Source: Pseudomonas knackmussii B13
Lineage (GTDB): Bacteria > Pseudomonadota > Gammaproteobacteria > Pseudomonadales > Pseudomonadaceae
NCBI RefSeq assembly: GCF_000689415.1
Contig: NZ_HG322950.1
Coordinates: forward strand, 4,471,501 to 4,535,500
DNA: 64,000 nt
Direction of reading: 5' to 3'
A model generated the notes under the pieces. It saw only the letters and a program-made list of their open reading frames with translations, was not told the origin of the DNA and did not search any database. Shown piece after piece: positions 51,636-59,510 of this stretch (its first letter is position 1; every line of letters begins with the position of its first letter). Both the position numbers and the translations under genes were made by a program.

Positions 51636-52463
51636 TCAATGCATCAACATGCCGCCGCTGGCGGCGAGGGTTTGTCCGGTGAAAGCGCTGGAATCGTCGC
51701 TGGCGAGGAACAGGCAGGTCTGCGCGATCTCCTCGGGTTCCAGCATGCGTCCCAGGGGAATCGCCCGCTCCAGGGCCTGCGCCCACTCGCGGGAAATGGA
51801 TTGCATCATCGGCGTGCGGGTCGGCCCCGGGCATACGCTGTTGACGCGGATGCCGCGCGGCCCGAGGTCGCGCGCCAGGCACTTGGTCAGCCCGAGCAGC
51901 GCCGCCTTGGAGGCGCAGTAGGCCAGCGGCCCCTCGCCGGTCAGCGCCGACAGGCTGGCGACGTTGACGATGGAGCCACGGCTGCCGCAGGCGATCATCA
52001 GGCGCACCGCCGCGCGGCTGCAGTAGAAGGCGCCGTCGAGGTTGATCGCCAGGATGCGCCGCCAGCCGTCGTCGGTGAGGTCGACGATCATGTCGGTGAA
52101 CACGTCCGGCTGCTGGCCGGCGGCAAGCTGCGCGTTGCGTTCGCCCAGACGCTGCTGGTAGTGCTCGAAGCCGTCGCCGGGCACCTGGCCGAGGCCGGCG
52201 TTGTTGACCAGCACATCGAGCCGGCCGTAGCGCTCCTGCACCGCGGCGAATAGACGCTCCACGGAGTCGGCTTCGGCGATGTCGCAAGCCGCCGCCATGC
52301 ACCCTTCGCTGCCCGGCAGCGCCTGCCGCGCGCTTTCCGCGGCGGCGCCGTCGATGTCCGCCAGCACCACGCTGGCGCCCTGCTCGGCGAACAGGGCGGC
52401 GGTGGCGCGCCCCATGCCCGAGCCTGCGCCGGTGACCAGCGCGACTTTGCCCTTGAGCTTCAT
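51636..52463 (-). CDS. SDR oxidoreductase of the kshA operon (first SDR)
   Basis: A 275-residue SDR: VTGAGSGMGRATAALFAEQG, NNAG, and VASLSALTGEGPLAYCASK for the Ser-Tyr-Lys triad. Between NNAG and the central helix there is an insertion of about 30-35 residues (from QVPGDGFEHYQQRL to TDMIVDLTDDG) not found in most bacterial SDRs of this length. It directly follows kshA. The insertion may shape a pocket for a bulky substrate such as a steroid. Confidence 0.75.
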   Translation of the reverse strand: MKLKGKVALVTGAGSGMGRATAALFAEQGASVVLADIDGAAAESARQALPGSEGCMAAACDIAEADSVERLFAAVQERYGRLDVLVNNAGLGQVPGDGFEHYQQRLGERNAQLAAGQQPDVFTDMIVDLTDDGWRRILAINLDGAFYCSRAAVRLMIACGSRGSIVNVASLSALTGEGPLAYCASKAALLGLTKCLARDLGPRGIRVNSVCPGPTRTPMMQSISREWAQALERAIPLGRMLEPEEIAQTCLFLASDDSSAFTGQTLAASGGMLMH

Positions 52464-52480
52464 CTGGCTGCCTCCCCGGC

Positions 52481-53563
52481 TCAGATCAGGTGCAGCTGAC
52501 TGCGGGCCTGCTCGGGTACTTCGTCGAGCTGGCGCCAACCGCCGTCGCGGCGCTCGAAGACCTTGAGGGTCGGCGCCGGCAGCTTGGCGACGTCGGTGTA
52601 GAACTGCTCGTACCACTCGCGCAGCTGGTACACCGGGCCGTCGCCTTCGCACAGCAGCGGCTTCTCGACGCGGCACTTGCCGTGCCAGATCTCGACGTCC
52701 TGGAAGAACGACTTGTGCGCCTGGTTGGCATAGGCCTCGGCGATGGCCTCGTTCTGCTCGTCGCTCAGCCCGGGCTGCTTGCGTACCTTGACCGCATAGC
52801 GCAGCTCGAAGCTGTTCTGGTCGATGGGTACGTGGCAGTTGAGCAGCAGGGTGTCGATGTTGCCCTCGGCGGTTTGCGCGCTCATCCGGGTGACGTGGTA
52901 GGCCGGGCCGAAGTAGGCGCTGTCGGCGCGCAGGCCGTTGCCCAGCAGCTCGCTCTCCTCGCCCTGGAACATCTGGTAGCCGATGTGGCCGTCGAAGGTG
53001 TTGCAGAAGTAGCTGGCCGGCGAGCCGTGCACCGGGCCGAAGTGCGCGAAGTCGGCGAGGTTGTCCACCAGCTCGCGGCAGTTGGTGTTGATTACCATCT
53101 TGCGCATGCGCCACTCGGTCCACTCCGGCGAGAAGCAGGCCTCGATGCGCGGGATCCGCACTTCCGGATCCGGCGCGCCGCCCTCGGCGTCATGCCAGAC
53201 GAACAGCAGGCGGTTCTCTTCCAGGGTCGGCCAGGCCTTGACCCGGGCGCGCGGCGGAATGCGCTGGCAATAGGGAATGGACGTGCACTTGCCGTCGGCG
53301 CCCCACTGCCAGTGGTGGAACGGGCAGACCACGTCGTTGCCTTGCACGTGGCCGCCGCTGAGGTCGGCGCCCATGTGCGGGCAGTAGCCGTCGAGGATGC
53401 GAATGGCTCCATCCTCGCCGCGGTAGGCGACCAGGCGGGTGCCGAAGATGTCCAGGCGGTGCGGCTTGCCGTCGGCATAGTCGGCGGCAAGCCCCAGGCA
53501 GTGCCAGCCGCGGGCGAAGCGCTGCGGGTAGGTCGCGTTCGTGGCGATGATCGGCGATTGCAT
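52481..53563 (-). CDS. kshA: KshA, oxygenase component of 3-ketosteroid 9alpha-hydroxylase
   Basis: A 360-residue Rieske oxygenase. Rieske ligands are Cys61, His63 (GYCPHMGADL), Cys80 and His83 (VVCPFHHW). The mononuclear iron site lies in DNLADFAHFGPVHG with a downstream Asp in FFQDVEIWH. The N-terminal sequence (ARGWHCLGLAADYADGKPH, FGTRLVAYRGEDG) follows known KshA proteins closely. With the reductase KshB (59511-60596) it hydroxylates C9 of 1,4-androstadiene-3,17-dione or related 3-ketosteroids, which triggers B-ring opening. First gene of its operon; the shared promoter box lies 32-76 bases upstream. Confidence 0.92.
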   Translation of the reverse strand: MQSPIIATNATYPQRFARGWHCLGLAADYADGKPHRLDIFGTRLVAYRGEDGAIRILDGYCPHMGADLSGGHVQGNDVVCPFHHWQWGADGKCTSIPYCQRIPPRARVKAWPTLEENRLLFVWHDAEGGAPDPEVRIPRIEACFSPEWTEWRMRKMVINTNCRELVDNLADFAHFGPVHGSPASYFCNTFDGHIGYQMFQGEESELLGNGLRADSAYFGPAYHVTRMSAQTAEGNIDTLLLNCHVPIDQNSFELRYAVKVRKQPGLSDEQNEAIAEAYANQAHKSFFQDVEIWHGKCRVEKPLLCEGDGPVYQLREWYEQFYTDVAKLPAPTLKVFERRDGGWRQLDEVPEQARSQLHLI

Positions 53564-53594
53564 GCTGTTCTCCAGGGGGTGGATGTCGAGCCGA

Positions 53595-53639
53595 ACTATT
53601 GGCCATGGTCCAACCGCCAACATCCCCGCCGGGGACTAG
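53595..53639 (-). promoter_or_regulatory. Steroid-regulon promoter, site 2 (kshA / luxR divergent region)
   Basis: On the minus strand, CTAGTCCCcggCGGGGAT occupies 53639-53622, with AATAGT at the -10 position (53600-53595). The left half-site is perfect; the right half has diverged (CGGGGAT for GGACGAT). The spacing from box to hexamer is identical to the other three sites. The site also lies 139 bases upstream of the divergent LuxR-type gene, so it may serve autoregulation. Confidence 0.6.
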
Positions 53640-53777
53640 CCCACACGGGTGAGAACAGCTTCGGTTCCCGGCGAGGATGCACGCATCCTCCATTCGAACG
53701 ATGCCGGCGCTGGCGAGGCGCGCCAGCCTTGGGCGAAAAAACAGCCCACGGCGACGCCCGCGCGGCGGAGGAGCAAC

Positions 53778-54923
53778 ATGCACGGCACCGACATCTCCCC
53801 GGACGACCTGAGCCGGCTGATCGACCGGATCTACGAGGGCGCCGCCGAGGCCGTCCCCTGGCAGCAGAGCCTGGAATCCCTGCGCAGCGCGCTGCGGGCC
53901 AGCTACGCGACCCTGATCCTGCGCCCGGCAAAACCGGGCGATCCGGGCTTCATGGTCAACGCCGGCGCGATCTCGAGCGGCGCCCTGGACGCCTACGAAA
54001 GCACCTACTACGCCCTCGATCCCTTCATCGCCCTGCCGGTGGACGAGGTGCACACGGTGGCGGAGATCCTCGGCGAGGCAGGCTGGCGCGAGTCGGCCTT
54101 CTACCAGCAGTTCAACGCGCCGCTCGACATCTTCCATATCCTCGGCGCCGACCTCGCCGATGCCGGCGGCGATTGCCGCCTGCGCATCTGCCGGCCGCAT
54201 GGCGCGCCGGCCTTCGACGCCGCCGACAAGGCTTTCTGCGCGCGGCTGCTGCCGCACTTCAAGCGGGCACTGCGCCTGCACGGCCGGCTGGAACGCAGCG
54301 AAGTGGAACGCCGCCTGTACGCCTCGGCGGTCGAACGCATGCGCATCGGCACCCTGATCCTGGACAGCCGCCAGCAGGTCCTCGAAAGCAACCAGGCGGC
54401 CTGCGAACTGCTGGCCGCCGGGGATGGCCTGTTCCTGCTCGACGGTTGCCTGCAGGCCAGCGTACGGCGCGACGACCTGGCCCTGCAGCGGCTGATCGCG
54501 CAGGCCAGCCGGGAACGCCAGGGCGGCGGCCCGCAGGTCGCCGAGGCAATCACCCTGGCCCGCCCTTCCGGCCGCGCCGCGCTGGGCGTGGTGGTGCAGA
54601 GCCTGCCCGGCCGCAATCCGGCCGAAGGCAAGCAGGCCCAGGTAGCGGTCTTCCTGCGCGATCCGGAGCAGACCGCCAGCGTGCCGCAGCAGTCGCTGCG
54701 CCAGCTGTTCGGCTTCACCCCGGCCGAAGCGGCGCTGGCGGCGCAACTGGCCAACGGCCTGTCACTGGAGGATGCGAGCCTGCGCCTGAACATCAGCCGC
54801 AACACGGCCAAGGCGCACCTGCGCTCGATCTTCGGCAAGGCCGGGGTCAACCGGCAGAGCGAGCTGGCCTGCGTCCTGCACAGCAGCGTGGCCTTCCTTT
54901 GTGCGGAGAAGCCTGGCGAGTGA
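53778..54923 (+). CDS. LuxR-family regulator, TeiR/TesR-like, candidate activator of the steroid regulon
   Basis: A 381-residue protein with a long N-terminal sensory region, a PAS-like segment in the middle (MRIGTLILDSRQQVLESNQA), and a C-terminal LuxR HTH (FGFTPAEAALAAQLANGLSL, RLNISRNTAKAHLRSIFGKA). It has no receiver domain. This layout matches the testosterone-inducible regulator TeiR/TesR of Comamonas. GGAGGAG precedes ATG 53778 by 5 bases. It is divergent from the kshA operon and is the only regulator inside the steroid block, so it is the prime candidate for the CTAGTCCC box. Confidence 0.8.
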   Translation: MHGTDISPDDLSRLIDRIYEGAAEAVPWQQSLESLRSALRASYATLILRPAKPGDPGFMVNAGAISSGALDAYESTYYALDPFIALPVDEVHTVAEILGEAGWRESAFYQQFNAPLDIFHILGADLADAGGDCRLRICRPHGAPAFDAADKAFCARLLPHFKRALRLHGRLERSEVERRLYASAVERMRIGTLILDSRQQVLESNQAACELLAAGDGLFLLDGCLQASVRRDDLALQRLIAQASRERQGGGPQVAEAITLARPSGRAALGVVVQSLPGRNPAEGKQAQVAVFLRDPEQTASVPQQSLRQLFGFTPAEAALAAQLANGLSLEDASLRLNISRNTAKAHLRSIFGKAGVNRQSELACVLHSSVAFLCAEKPGE

Positions 54924-55010
54924 CGGGCGGGTCGGGGGCGAGGCGCCCCCAGAGTCAGCCTGCCGGCGGTGTCGAGTCGAACCCCGAGCGGGCCGGCGGC
55001 CACGGTCAGG

Positions 55011-55042
55011 CGGCGGATAACCTGGAAGGTTATTCGCCCTAC
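55011..55042. repeat. GGCGCATAACC-type palindromic repeat
   Basis: GGCGGATAACCTGGAAGG followed by TTATTCGCC, an imperfect inverted repeat of the same family as 30311-30342. It lies between the convergent LuxR and FadD3-like genes and may form a shared terminator. Confidence 0.6.
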
Positions 55043-55057
55043 GCTCGTGCTCTGTCC

Positions 55058-56635
55058 TTATGCGGGGCTTTGGGCCATTTTGCGTAGGGCATCCTTGGTC
55101 ACCTTGCCGGCGGCGTTCAGCGGCAGCGCGTCGAGCAGCATGGCCCGACGCGGCGCCTTGTAGTTGGCCATGCGCTCGCGGCACCAGGCGAGGAAGGCGT
55201 CGAGGTCGATGCGCTGCCCCGGCGCCGGCAGCAGGAAGGCCATGGCCACCTCGCCCAGGCGCTCGTCGGGGATGCCGATCACCGCCGCCTGGGCCACGCC
55301 CGGGTAGCCGAGGATGGCCTGCTCGATCTCCGCCGGGTACACGTTGAAGCCGCCGTTGATGAACATGTCCTTGAGGCGGTCGGTGATGCGCAGGTAGCCG
55401 CGCTCGTCGAGTACGCCGACATCCCCGGTGTGCAGCCAGCCCTCGGCGTCGATGGCCTCGGCAGTCGCCTCGGGGTTGTTGAAGTAGCCGCGCATCAGGT
55501 TGTAGCCGCGCACCTGCACTTCGCCCGGTTGCCCGGCCGGCACGGCCCTCCCCTGCTCGTCCGCGCAACGCACCTCGATGCCGGGGAAGGCGCGGCCGCT
55601 GGTGGTGGCGACGGTTTCCGCGTCGTCGCCGGGACGGCAGATGGTGACGAAGCCGCAGGTCTCGGTGAGGCCGTAGGCGGTGACTATGGTCTGGAAGCCC
55701 AGCTCGCTGCGCATCCGCCGGACCATCTCCACCGGCACCGCGGCGGCGCCCGTGACGGCCACGCGCAGCGAGCTCAGGTCATGGGCGTCGCGCTGCGGAT
55801 GGGCGAGCAGCGATTGGTAGAGCGTGGGCGGACCGGGCAGCACGGTCACCCGCTCGCGGGCGATGCGTTCGAGCAGCACCGGCACGTCGAACACCTGCTG
55901 CGGCAGGATGCAGCAGCCGCGCATCAGCGCCGCCAGCCAGCCGGCCTTGTAGCCGAAGCTGTGGAAGAACGGGTTGACGATCAGGTAGCGGTCGCCCTCG
56001 CGCAGGCCGACCATTTCGCTCCAGTCGCGCACCAGGCGCAGGTTCTGCCCGTGGGCGGTCATCACGCCCTTGGGCTTGCCGGTGGTGCCGGAGGTGAACA
56101 GCAGGTCGCAGAGGTCGTCTTCGCTCAGCGCCGACTCGCGCTCGGCCAGCTCCGACTCGGGCACGCCCTCGGCCAGGGTCAGGAAGGTTTCCCAGCCCAG
56201 GCAGCCGTCGCGCTCGCCGCGCAGGATGATGCGCTGGCGCAGGTCCGGCAGGTCCTCGTGGTCGAGCAGCGCCGGGTAATCGGTGCCGAGGAATTCACCG
56301 ATCACGAACAGCAGGCTGGCGCCGCTCTCGCGCAGCACCAGGCCCGCCTCGGCGCCCTTCATGCGGGTGTTCAGCGGCACCAGCACGGCGCCCACGCTCT
56401 GCAGCGCGGTGGCCGCGACTATCCACTCCCAGGCATTCGGCGCCCAGAGCGCGACCCGCTCGCCCTGCTCCAGGCCCAGCGCCAGCAGGGCGCGCGCGGC
56501 CTGGCGGCGTGCGGCGTCGAGCTGGCGATAGCTCAGGCGCTGGGCGCCTTCCTCGATGGCCGGCAGGTCGGCGAAGCTCGCCGCCGCGGCGGCCAGCAGG
56601 TGAGGGATGGTCGGGGCGGAAAGCGGGCAGGTCAT
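55058..56635 (-). CDS. FadD3-like acyl-CoA ligase (copy 2)
   Basis: A 525-residue ligase very like the one at 46707-48290: LLFTSGTTGKPKGVMTAHGQ, VNPFFHSFGYKAGWLAALMR, TAYGLTETCGF, LHTGDVGVLDERGYLRITDR, and NAAGKVTKDALRK at the C-terminus. FadD3 ligases activate HIP to HIP-CoA. It follows an SDR gene with a 63-base gap in the operon driven by site 4. The C-terminal and hinge segments are nearly identical between copies, while the N-termini differ, consistent with an older duplication and different substrates. Confidence 0.8.
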   Translation of the reverse strand: MTCPLSAPTIPHLLAAAAASFADLPAIEEGAQRLSYRQLDAARRQAARALLALGLEQGERVALWAPNAWEWIVAATALQSVGAVLVPLNTRMKGAEAGLVLRESGASLLFVIGEFLGTDYPALLDHEDLPDLRQRIILRGERDGCLGWETFLTLAEGVPESELAERESALSEDDLCDLLFTSGTTGKPKGVMTAHGQNLRLVRDWSEMVGLREGDRYLIVNPFFHSFGYKAGWLAALMRGCCILPQQVFDVPVLLERIARERVTVLPGPPTLYQSLLAHPQRDAHDLSSLRVAVTGAAAVPVEMVRRMRSELGFQTIVTAYGLTETCGFVTICRPGDDAETVATTSGRAFPGIEVRCADEQGRAVPAGQPGEVQVRGYNLMRGYFNNPEATAEAIDAEGWLHTGDVGVLDERGYLRITDRLKDMFINGGFNVYPAEIEQAILGYPGVAQAAVIGIPDERLGEVAMAFLLPAPGQRIDLDAFLAWCRERMANYKAPRRAMLLDALPLNAAGKVTKDALRKMAQSPA

Positions 56636-56698
56636 GGCAGGAAGACTCGCGAACGGGAACGACAGGGCCGGCGCGGCGCCGGCCCGGGTGCGGCGGAC

Positions 56699-57442
56699 TC
56701 AGGTCGGCGGGGCGAAGCGGCGGCCGGCGGAGAACCCGCCATCCACGGCGATCATCTGCCCGCTGACGAAGGAGGCATCGTCCGAGGCGAGGAAGAGCGC
56801 GACCTTGGCGACCTCCTCCGGCTGCCCGGCGCGGCACAGCATGTGCTGCGCGACGAAGAAGGCATGGAACTCCTCGTTGTCGCGGACCATCTGCGACATG
56901 GGCGTCTCGATCAGCCCCGGGCAGAGCCCGTTGACCCGCACGTTGGCGTGGCCGTAGTCGATGGCCATGGAGCGGGTCAGCTGGTTGATGGCGCCCTTGG
57001 CGACGTTGTAGGCGACGTTGCCGTAGCACCCTTCCAGGCCGAAGATCGAGCCGAAGTTGATGATCGCGCCGCCGCGCTGGGCGACCATCTGCGGCACGGC
57101 ATGCTTGCTGGTGAGCATGCTGCCGGTGAGGTTGATGTCCAGCACGCGCTGCCACTCGCCGGTCGAGGTCTCGGTGACGCTGCCGTAACTGGCGACCCCC
57201 GCGGCGTTGACCAGCACGTCGAGCCGGCCATGGCGCGAGACCACCTCGCCCATCACCTGCTGCACGTTGTTCTCGTCGCGCACATCCAGCGTCATGAACA
57301 GGCCGGGGAACTCCGCCGGCGCGGCGCCGACATCCATCCCCACCACCTCGGCACCTTCGGCCGCGAACAAGCGGGCGCAGGCCAGCCCGATACCCGATGC
57401 CGCGCCCGTGATCGCCGCGACCTTGCCCTGCAGTCGATTCAT
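56699..57442 (-). CDS. SDR oxidoreductase preceding the second FadD3-like ligase
   Basis: A 247-residue classical SDR: ITGAASGIGLACARLFAAEG, a VNAAG variant of NNAG, and the active site INFGSIFGLEGCYGNVAYNV with AK. It ends in the usual VDGG region (FSAGRRFAPPT). It is the first gene after the site 4 promoter, 43 bases from the -10-like hexamer. Probably a hydroxysteroid or hydroxyacyl-CoA dehydrogenase. Confidence 0.75.
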   Translation of the reverse strand: MNRLQGKVAAITGAASGIGLACARLFAAEGAEVVGMDVGAAPAEFPGLFMTLDVRDENNVQQVMGEVVSRHGRLDVLVNAAGVASYGSVTETSTGEWQRVLDINLTGSMLTSKHAVPQMVAQRGGAIINFGSIFGLEGCYGNVAYNVAKGAINQLTRSMAIDYGHANVRVNGLCPGLIETPMSQMVRDNEEFHAFFVAQHMLCRAGQPEEVAKVALFLASDDASFVSGQMIAVDGGFSAGRRFAPPT

Positions 57443-57484
57443 TCGCCCACCTCTGTTTGTTGTTGTCGGTTTGCCCTGCGCCGG

Positions 57485-57529
57485 AGTCTAGCGAGGGCCT
57501 GGCGGGGGGAGATCGTCCGTTGGGACTAG
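57485..57529 (-). promoter_or_regulatory. Steroid-regulon promoter, site 4 (SDR-fadD3 operon)
   Basis: On the minus strand, CTAGTCCCaacGGACGAT occupies 57529-57512 and TAGACT, the best -10 of the four, occupies 57490-57485. Box-to-hexamer spacing equals the other sites. The hexamer ends 42 bases before the SDR start. Confidence 0.7.
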
Positions 57530-57564
57530 CTGAAGAGCAGGCAGTCCGCGGAAAGGTCCCACAG

Positions 57565-57660
57565 AACGATGCAATTATTCCTGCACTATAAATCTACTAA
57601 TGCTGTAATAATTACATTACGACTTACCTTGCAAACCCAGTGAATGAAATTATTCTTTCC
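57565..57660 (+). promoter_or_regulatory. AT-rich promoter/operator region of hipBA
   Basis: This stretch is strikingly AT-rich for the genome and holds the palindrome GTAATAATTAC (57605-57615) plus nearby ATTAC repeats (57611-57615 and 57616-57620). It directly precedes the HipB-like gene. HipB proteins usually bind palindromes in their own promoter, so this is the likely autoregulatory site. Confidence 0.5.
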
Positions 57661-57693
57661 TCATCAGGTCGTTAAGAACGGAATACTTGCATC

Positions 57694-58158
57694 ATGGCTA
57701 GAAAGACCGCGCCCCTGCTCCCCGCCACGAGCCAGTTGCTGGAGCGCCTGGGCGAACGCCTGCGCCTGGCGCGCCTGCGCCGCAAGCTGCAGGCCAAGCA
57801 GGTGGCCGAACGCGCCGGCATGTCACAGATGACCCTGCGCGCCCTGGAACGCGGCAGCTCCGGTGTGACCATCGGCGCTTACCTGGCGGTGATGCAGGTA
57901 CTCGGCCTGGAGCGCGACCTGGAGCTGCTGGCCCAGCAGGACGAAGTCGGGCGCCAACTGCAGGATGCTGCGCTGGGTACGCCCGCCGTCCGACAGACAA
58001 GGGCGCGCTATGCAGTCGCGACGCCGGCCGCGAAAAAAGCCCGCGCTCCGGCCCCGCCCACTGCGCCGACCGCCCCAGCCGAGGCTGAAGCGCCCCGGAC
58101 CATCAGCGCCAGCGAGCTCTCGGCCCTGCTGCGCAAACCCGCGAAGCCCTCCCGATGA
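57694..58158 (+). CDS. hipB: HipB-like antitoxin (XRE-family DNA-binding protein)
   Basis: A 154-residue protein. Residues 15-75 form an XRE HTH (GERLRLARLRRKLQAKQVAE, AGMSQMTLRALERGSSGVTI). A long Ala/Pro-rich tail (residues 105-154) with basic patches follows. Its stop overlaps the HipA start by 4 bases (ATGA). It should neutralise HipA and repress the operon. The long disordered tail is longer than in E. coli HipB (88 residues). Confidence 0.85.
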   Translation: MARKTAPLLPATSQLLERLGERLRLARLRRKLQAKQVAERAGMSQMTLRALERGSSGVTIGAYLAVMQVLGLERDLELLAQQDEVGRQLQDAALGTPAVRQTRARYAVATPAAKKARAPAPPTAPTAPAEAEAPRTISASELSALLRKPAKPSR

Positions 58159-59426
58159 ACGCGCCTATTGCTGTCTATGCCGATTGGCAGGGCCTGGGCG
58201 CGCCCAGGCGCCTGGGTCATCTCCACGCCCGCCGCAGCGCCGGCGGTGAACTGCTGGCCTTCGAATACGACGGCGAGGCACTGCTCGACCCGCAGCTCGG
58301 CGCCCTGTCGTTGGACCCGCGCCTGGGACTCTTCGCGGGCCCGCAGTATCCGCTCGCCGGCCAGGGTTTCGGCGTGTTCGCCGACGCCAGCCCCGACCGC
58401 TGGGGCCGCATGCTCATGCAACGCCGTCTCGAACGGGACAAGCGGGCCGGCAAGGTGCCGGCCAACACCCGCCTGTATGAATCGGATTACCTGCTCGGCG
58501 TACACGACCAGTACCGCGTCGGCGCGCTGCGGTTTCGGGCAGGCGACCGCGGTCCGTTCCTCGACGACCGACACGACCGGGCCGCGCCGCCCATGGTGCG
58601 CCTGCGCGAACTGGAAGCGGCCAGCCTGGCCCTGGAGCGCGACGTCGAGAACGACGCCCCGGACGCGGATGCCTGGCTGCGCCTGCTCATCGCCCCCGGC
58701 GGCTCGCTGGGCGGTGCGCGGCCCAAGGCGAGCGTCGTGGATGCCGAAGGCCACCTGTGGATCGCCAAGTTCCCCAGCCTGTACGACGACTTCGACGTCG
58801 GTGCCTGGGAGCTGCTGGTGAACACCCTGGCGCTCAATTGCGACCTGCGCGTGGCCGAGGGGCGTGCCGCTCGCTATGCCAGCCCGCGCCACTGCTTCAT
58901 GGTCAAGCGCTTCGACCGCACAGCGGGCGGAGGGCGATTGCATTTCGCCTCGGCCATGACACTGACCGGGCACATCGACGGCGACGACGCGCAAAGCGGT
59001 GCCAGCTACCTGGAGTTGGCGCGGGTACTGATCGAACAGGGTGCCGAGCCCAATGCCGACCTGCGCGAGCTGTGGTCACGCATCCTGTTCAACATGCTCG
59101 TGAGCAACTGCGACGATCACCTGCGCAATCACGGTTTCCTGTTGCAGCCGGGCCGTGGCTGGCGTCTGTCGCCGGCCTACGACATGAACCCCGTGCCATT
59201 CGCCCAGGGCCTCAAACTGAACGTCAGCGAAGCCGACAACCAACTCGACCTCGACCTCGCACGCTCGGTGGCCGGCTACTTCCGCGTGTCGCTCGCGGAA
59301 GCGGACGAACGCATCGACGCCTTCCGCCAGGTAGTCGGCCAGTGGCGCATCCTGGCCGATCACCTGGGCGTGTCGACGCGCGAACAGCAAGCCATGGCAC
59401 CGGCCTTCCGCCTGGCCGGGCGCTGA
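58155..59426 (+). CDS. hipA: HipA-like serine/threonine kinase toxin
   Basis: A 423-residue HipA-family kinase: Gly-rich nucleotide loop GGSLGGARPK (182-191), catalytic SNCDDHLRNHGF (Asp320/321), and the metal-binding YDMNPVPF. E. coli HipA phosphorylates glutamyl-tRNA synthetase and causes dormancy; the target of this homologue is unknown. The pair lies between two steroid operons, in opposite orientation to both, and ends at a bidirectional terminator shared with kshB. Confidence 0.88.
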   Translation: MNAPIAVYADWQGLGAPRRLGHLHARRSAGGELLAFEYDGEALLDPQLGALSLDPRLGLFAGPQYPLAGQGFGVFADASPDRWGRMLMQRRLERDKRAGKVPANTRLYESDYLLGVHDQYRVGALRFRAGDRGPFLDDRHDRAAPPMVRLRELEAASLALERDVENDAPDADAWLRLLIAPGGSLGGARPKASVVDAEGHLWIAKFPSLYDDFDVGAWELLVNTLALNCDLRVAEGRAARYASPRHCFMVKRFDRTAGGGRLHFASAMTLTGHIDGDDAQSGASYLELARVLIEQGAEPNADLRELWSRILFNMLVSNCDDHLRNHGFLLQPGRGWRLSPAYDMNPVPFAQGLKLNVSEADNQLDLDLARSVAGYFRVSLAEADERIDAFRQVVGQWRILADHLGVSTREQQAMAPAFRLAGR

Positions 59427-59429
59427 GAC

Positions 59430-59455
59430 AAAAAAACCCGGCCGAAGCCGGGTAC
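59430..59455. terminator. Bidirectional terminator between hipA and kshB
   Basis: ACCCGGC-CGAA-GCCGGGT forms a 7-bp stem with a stable tetraloop (59436-59453). On the minus strand it is followed by a run of Ts (from the A-run 59430-59436), a good terminator for the kshB operon 58 bases past its stop. It can also end the hipA transcript. Confidence 0.85.
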
Positions 59456-59510
59456 CAAAAGGGGGCGGCACAAGCCCCACACTCGAGAGCAACTCTTTCA
59501 ATCCGTCTCT

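Noticed and set aside
52490..55087. An 865-codon plus-strand frame spanning kshA antisense and the LuxR gene
   Set aside because: The first half mirrors kshA on the other strand and the second half is a wrong frame of the LuxR-type gene; neither part has recognisable motifs.
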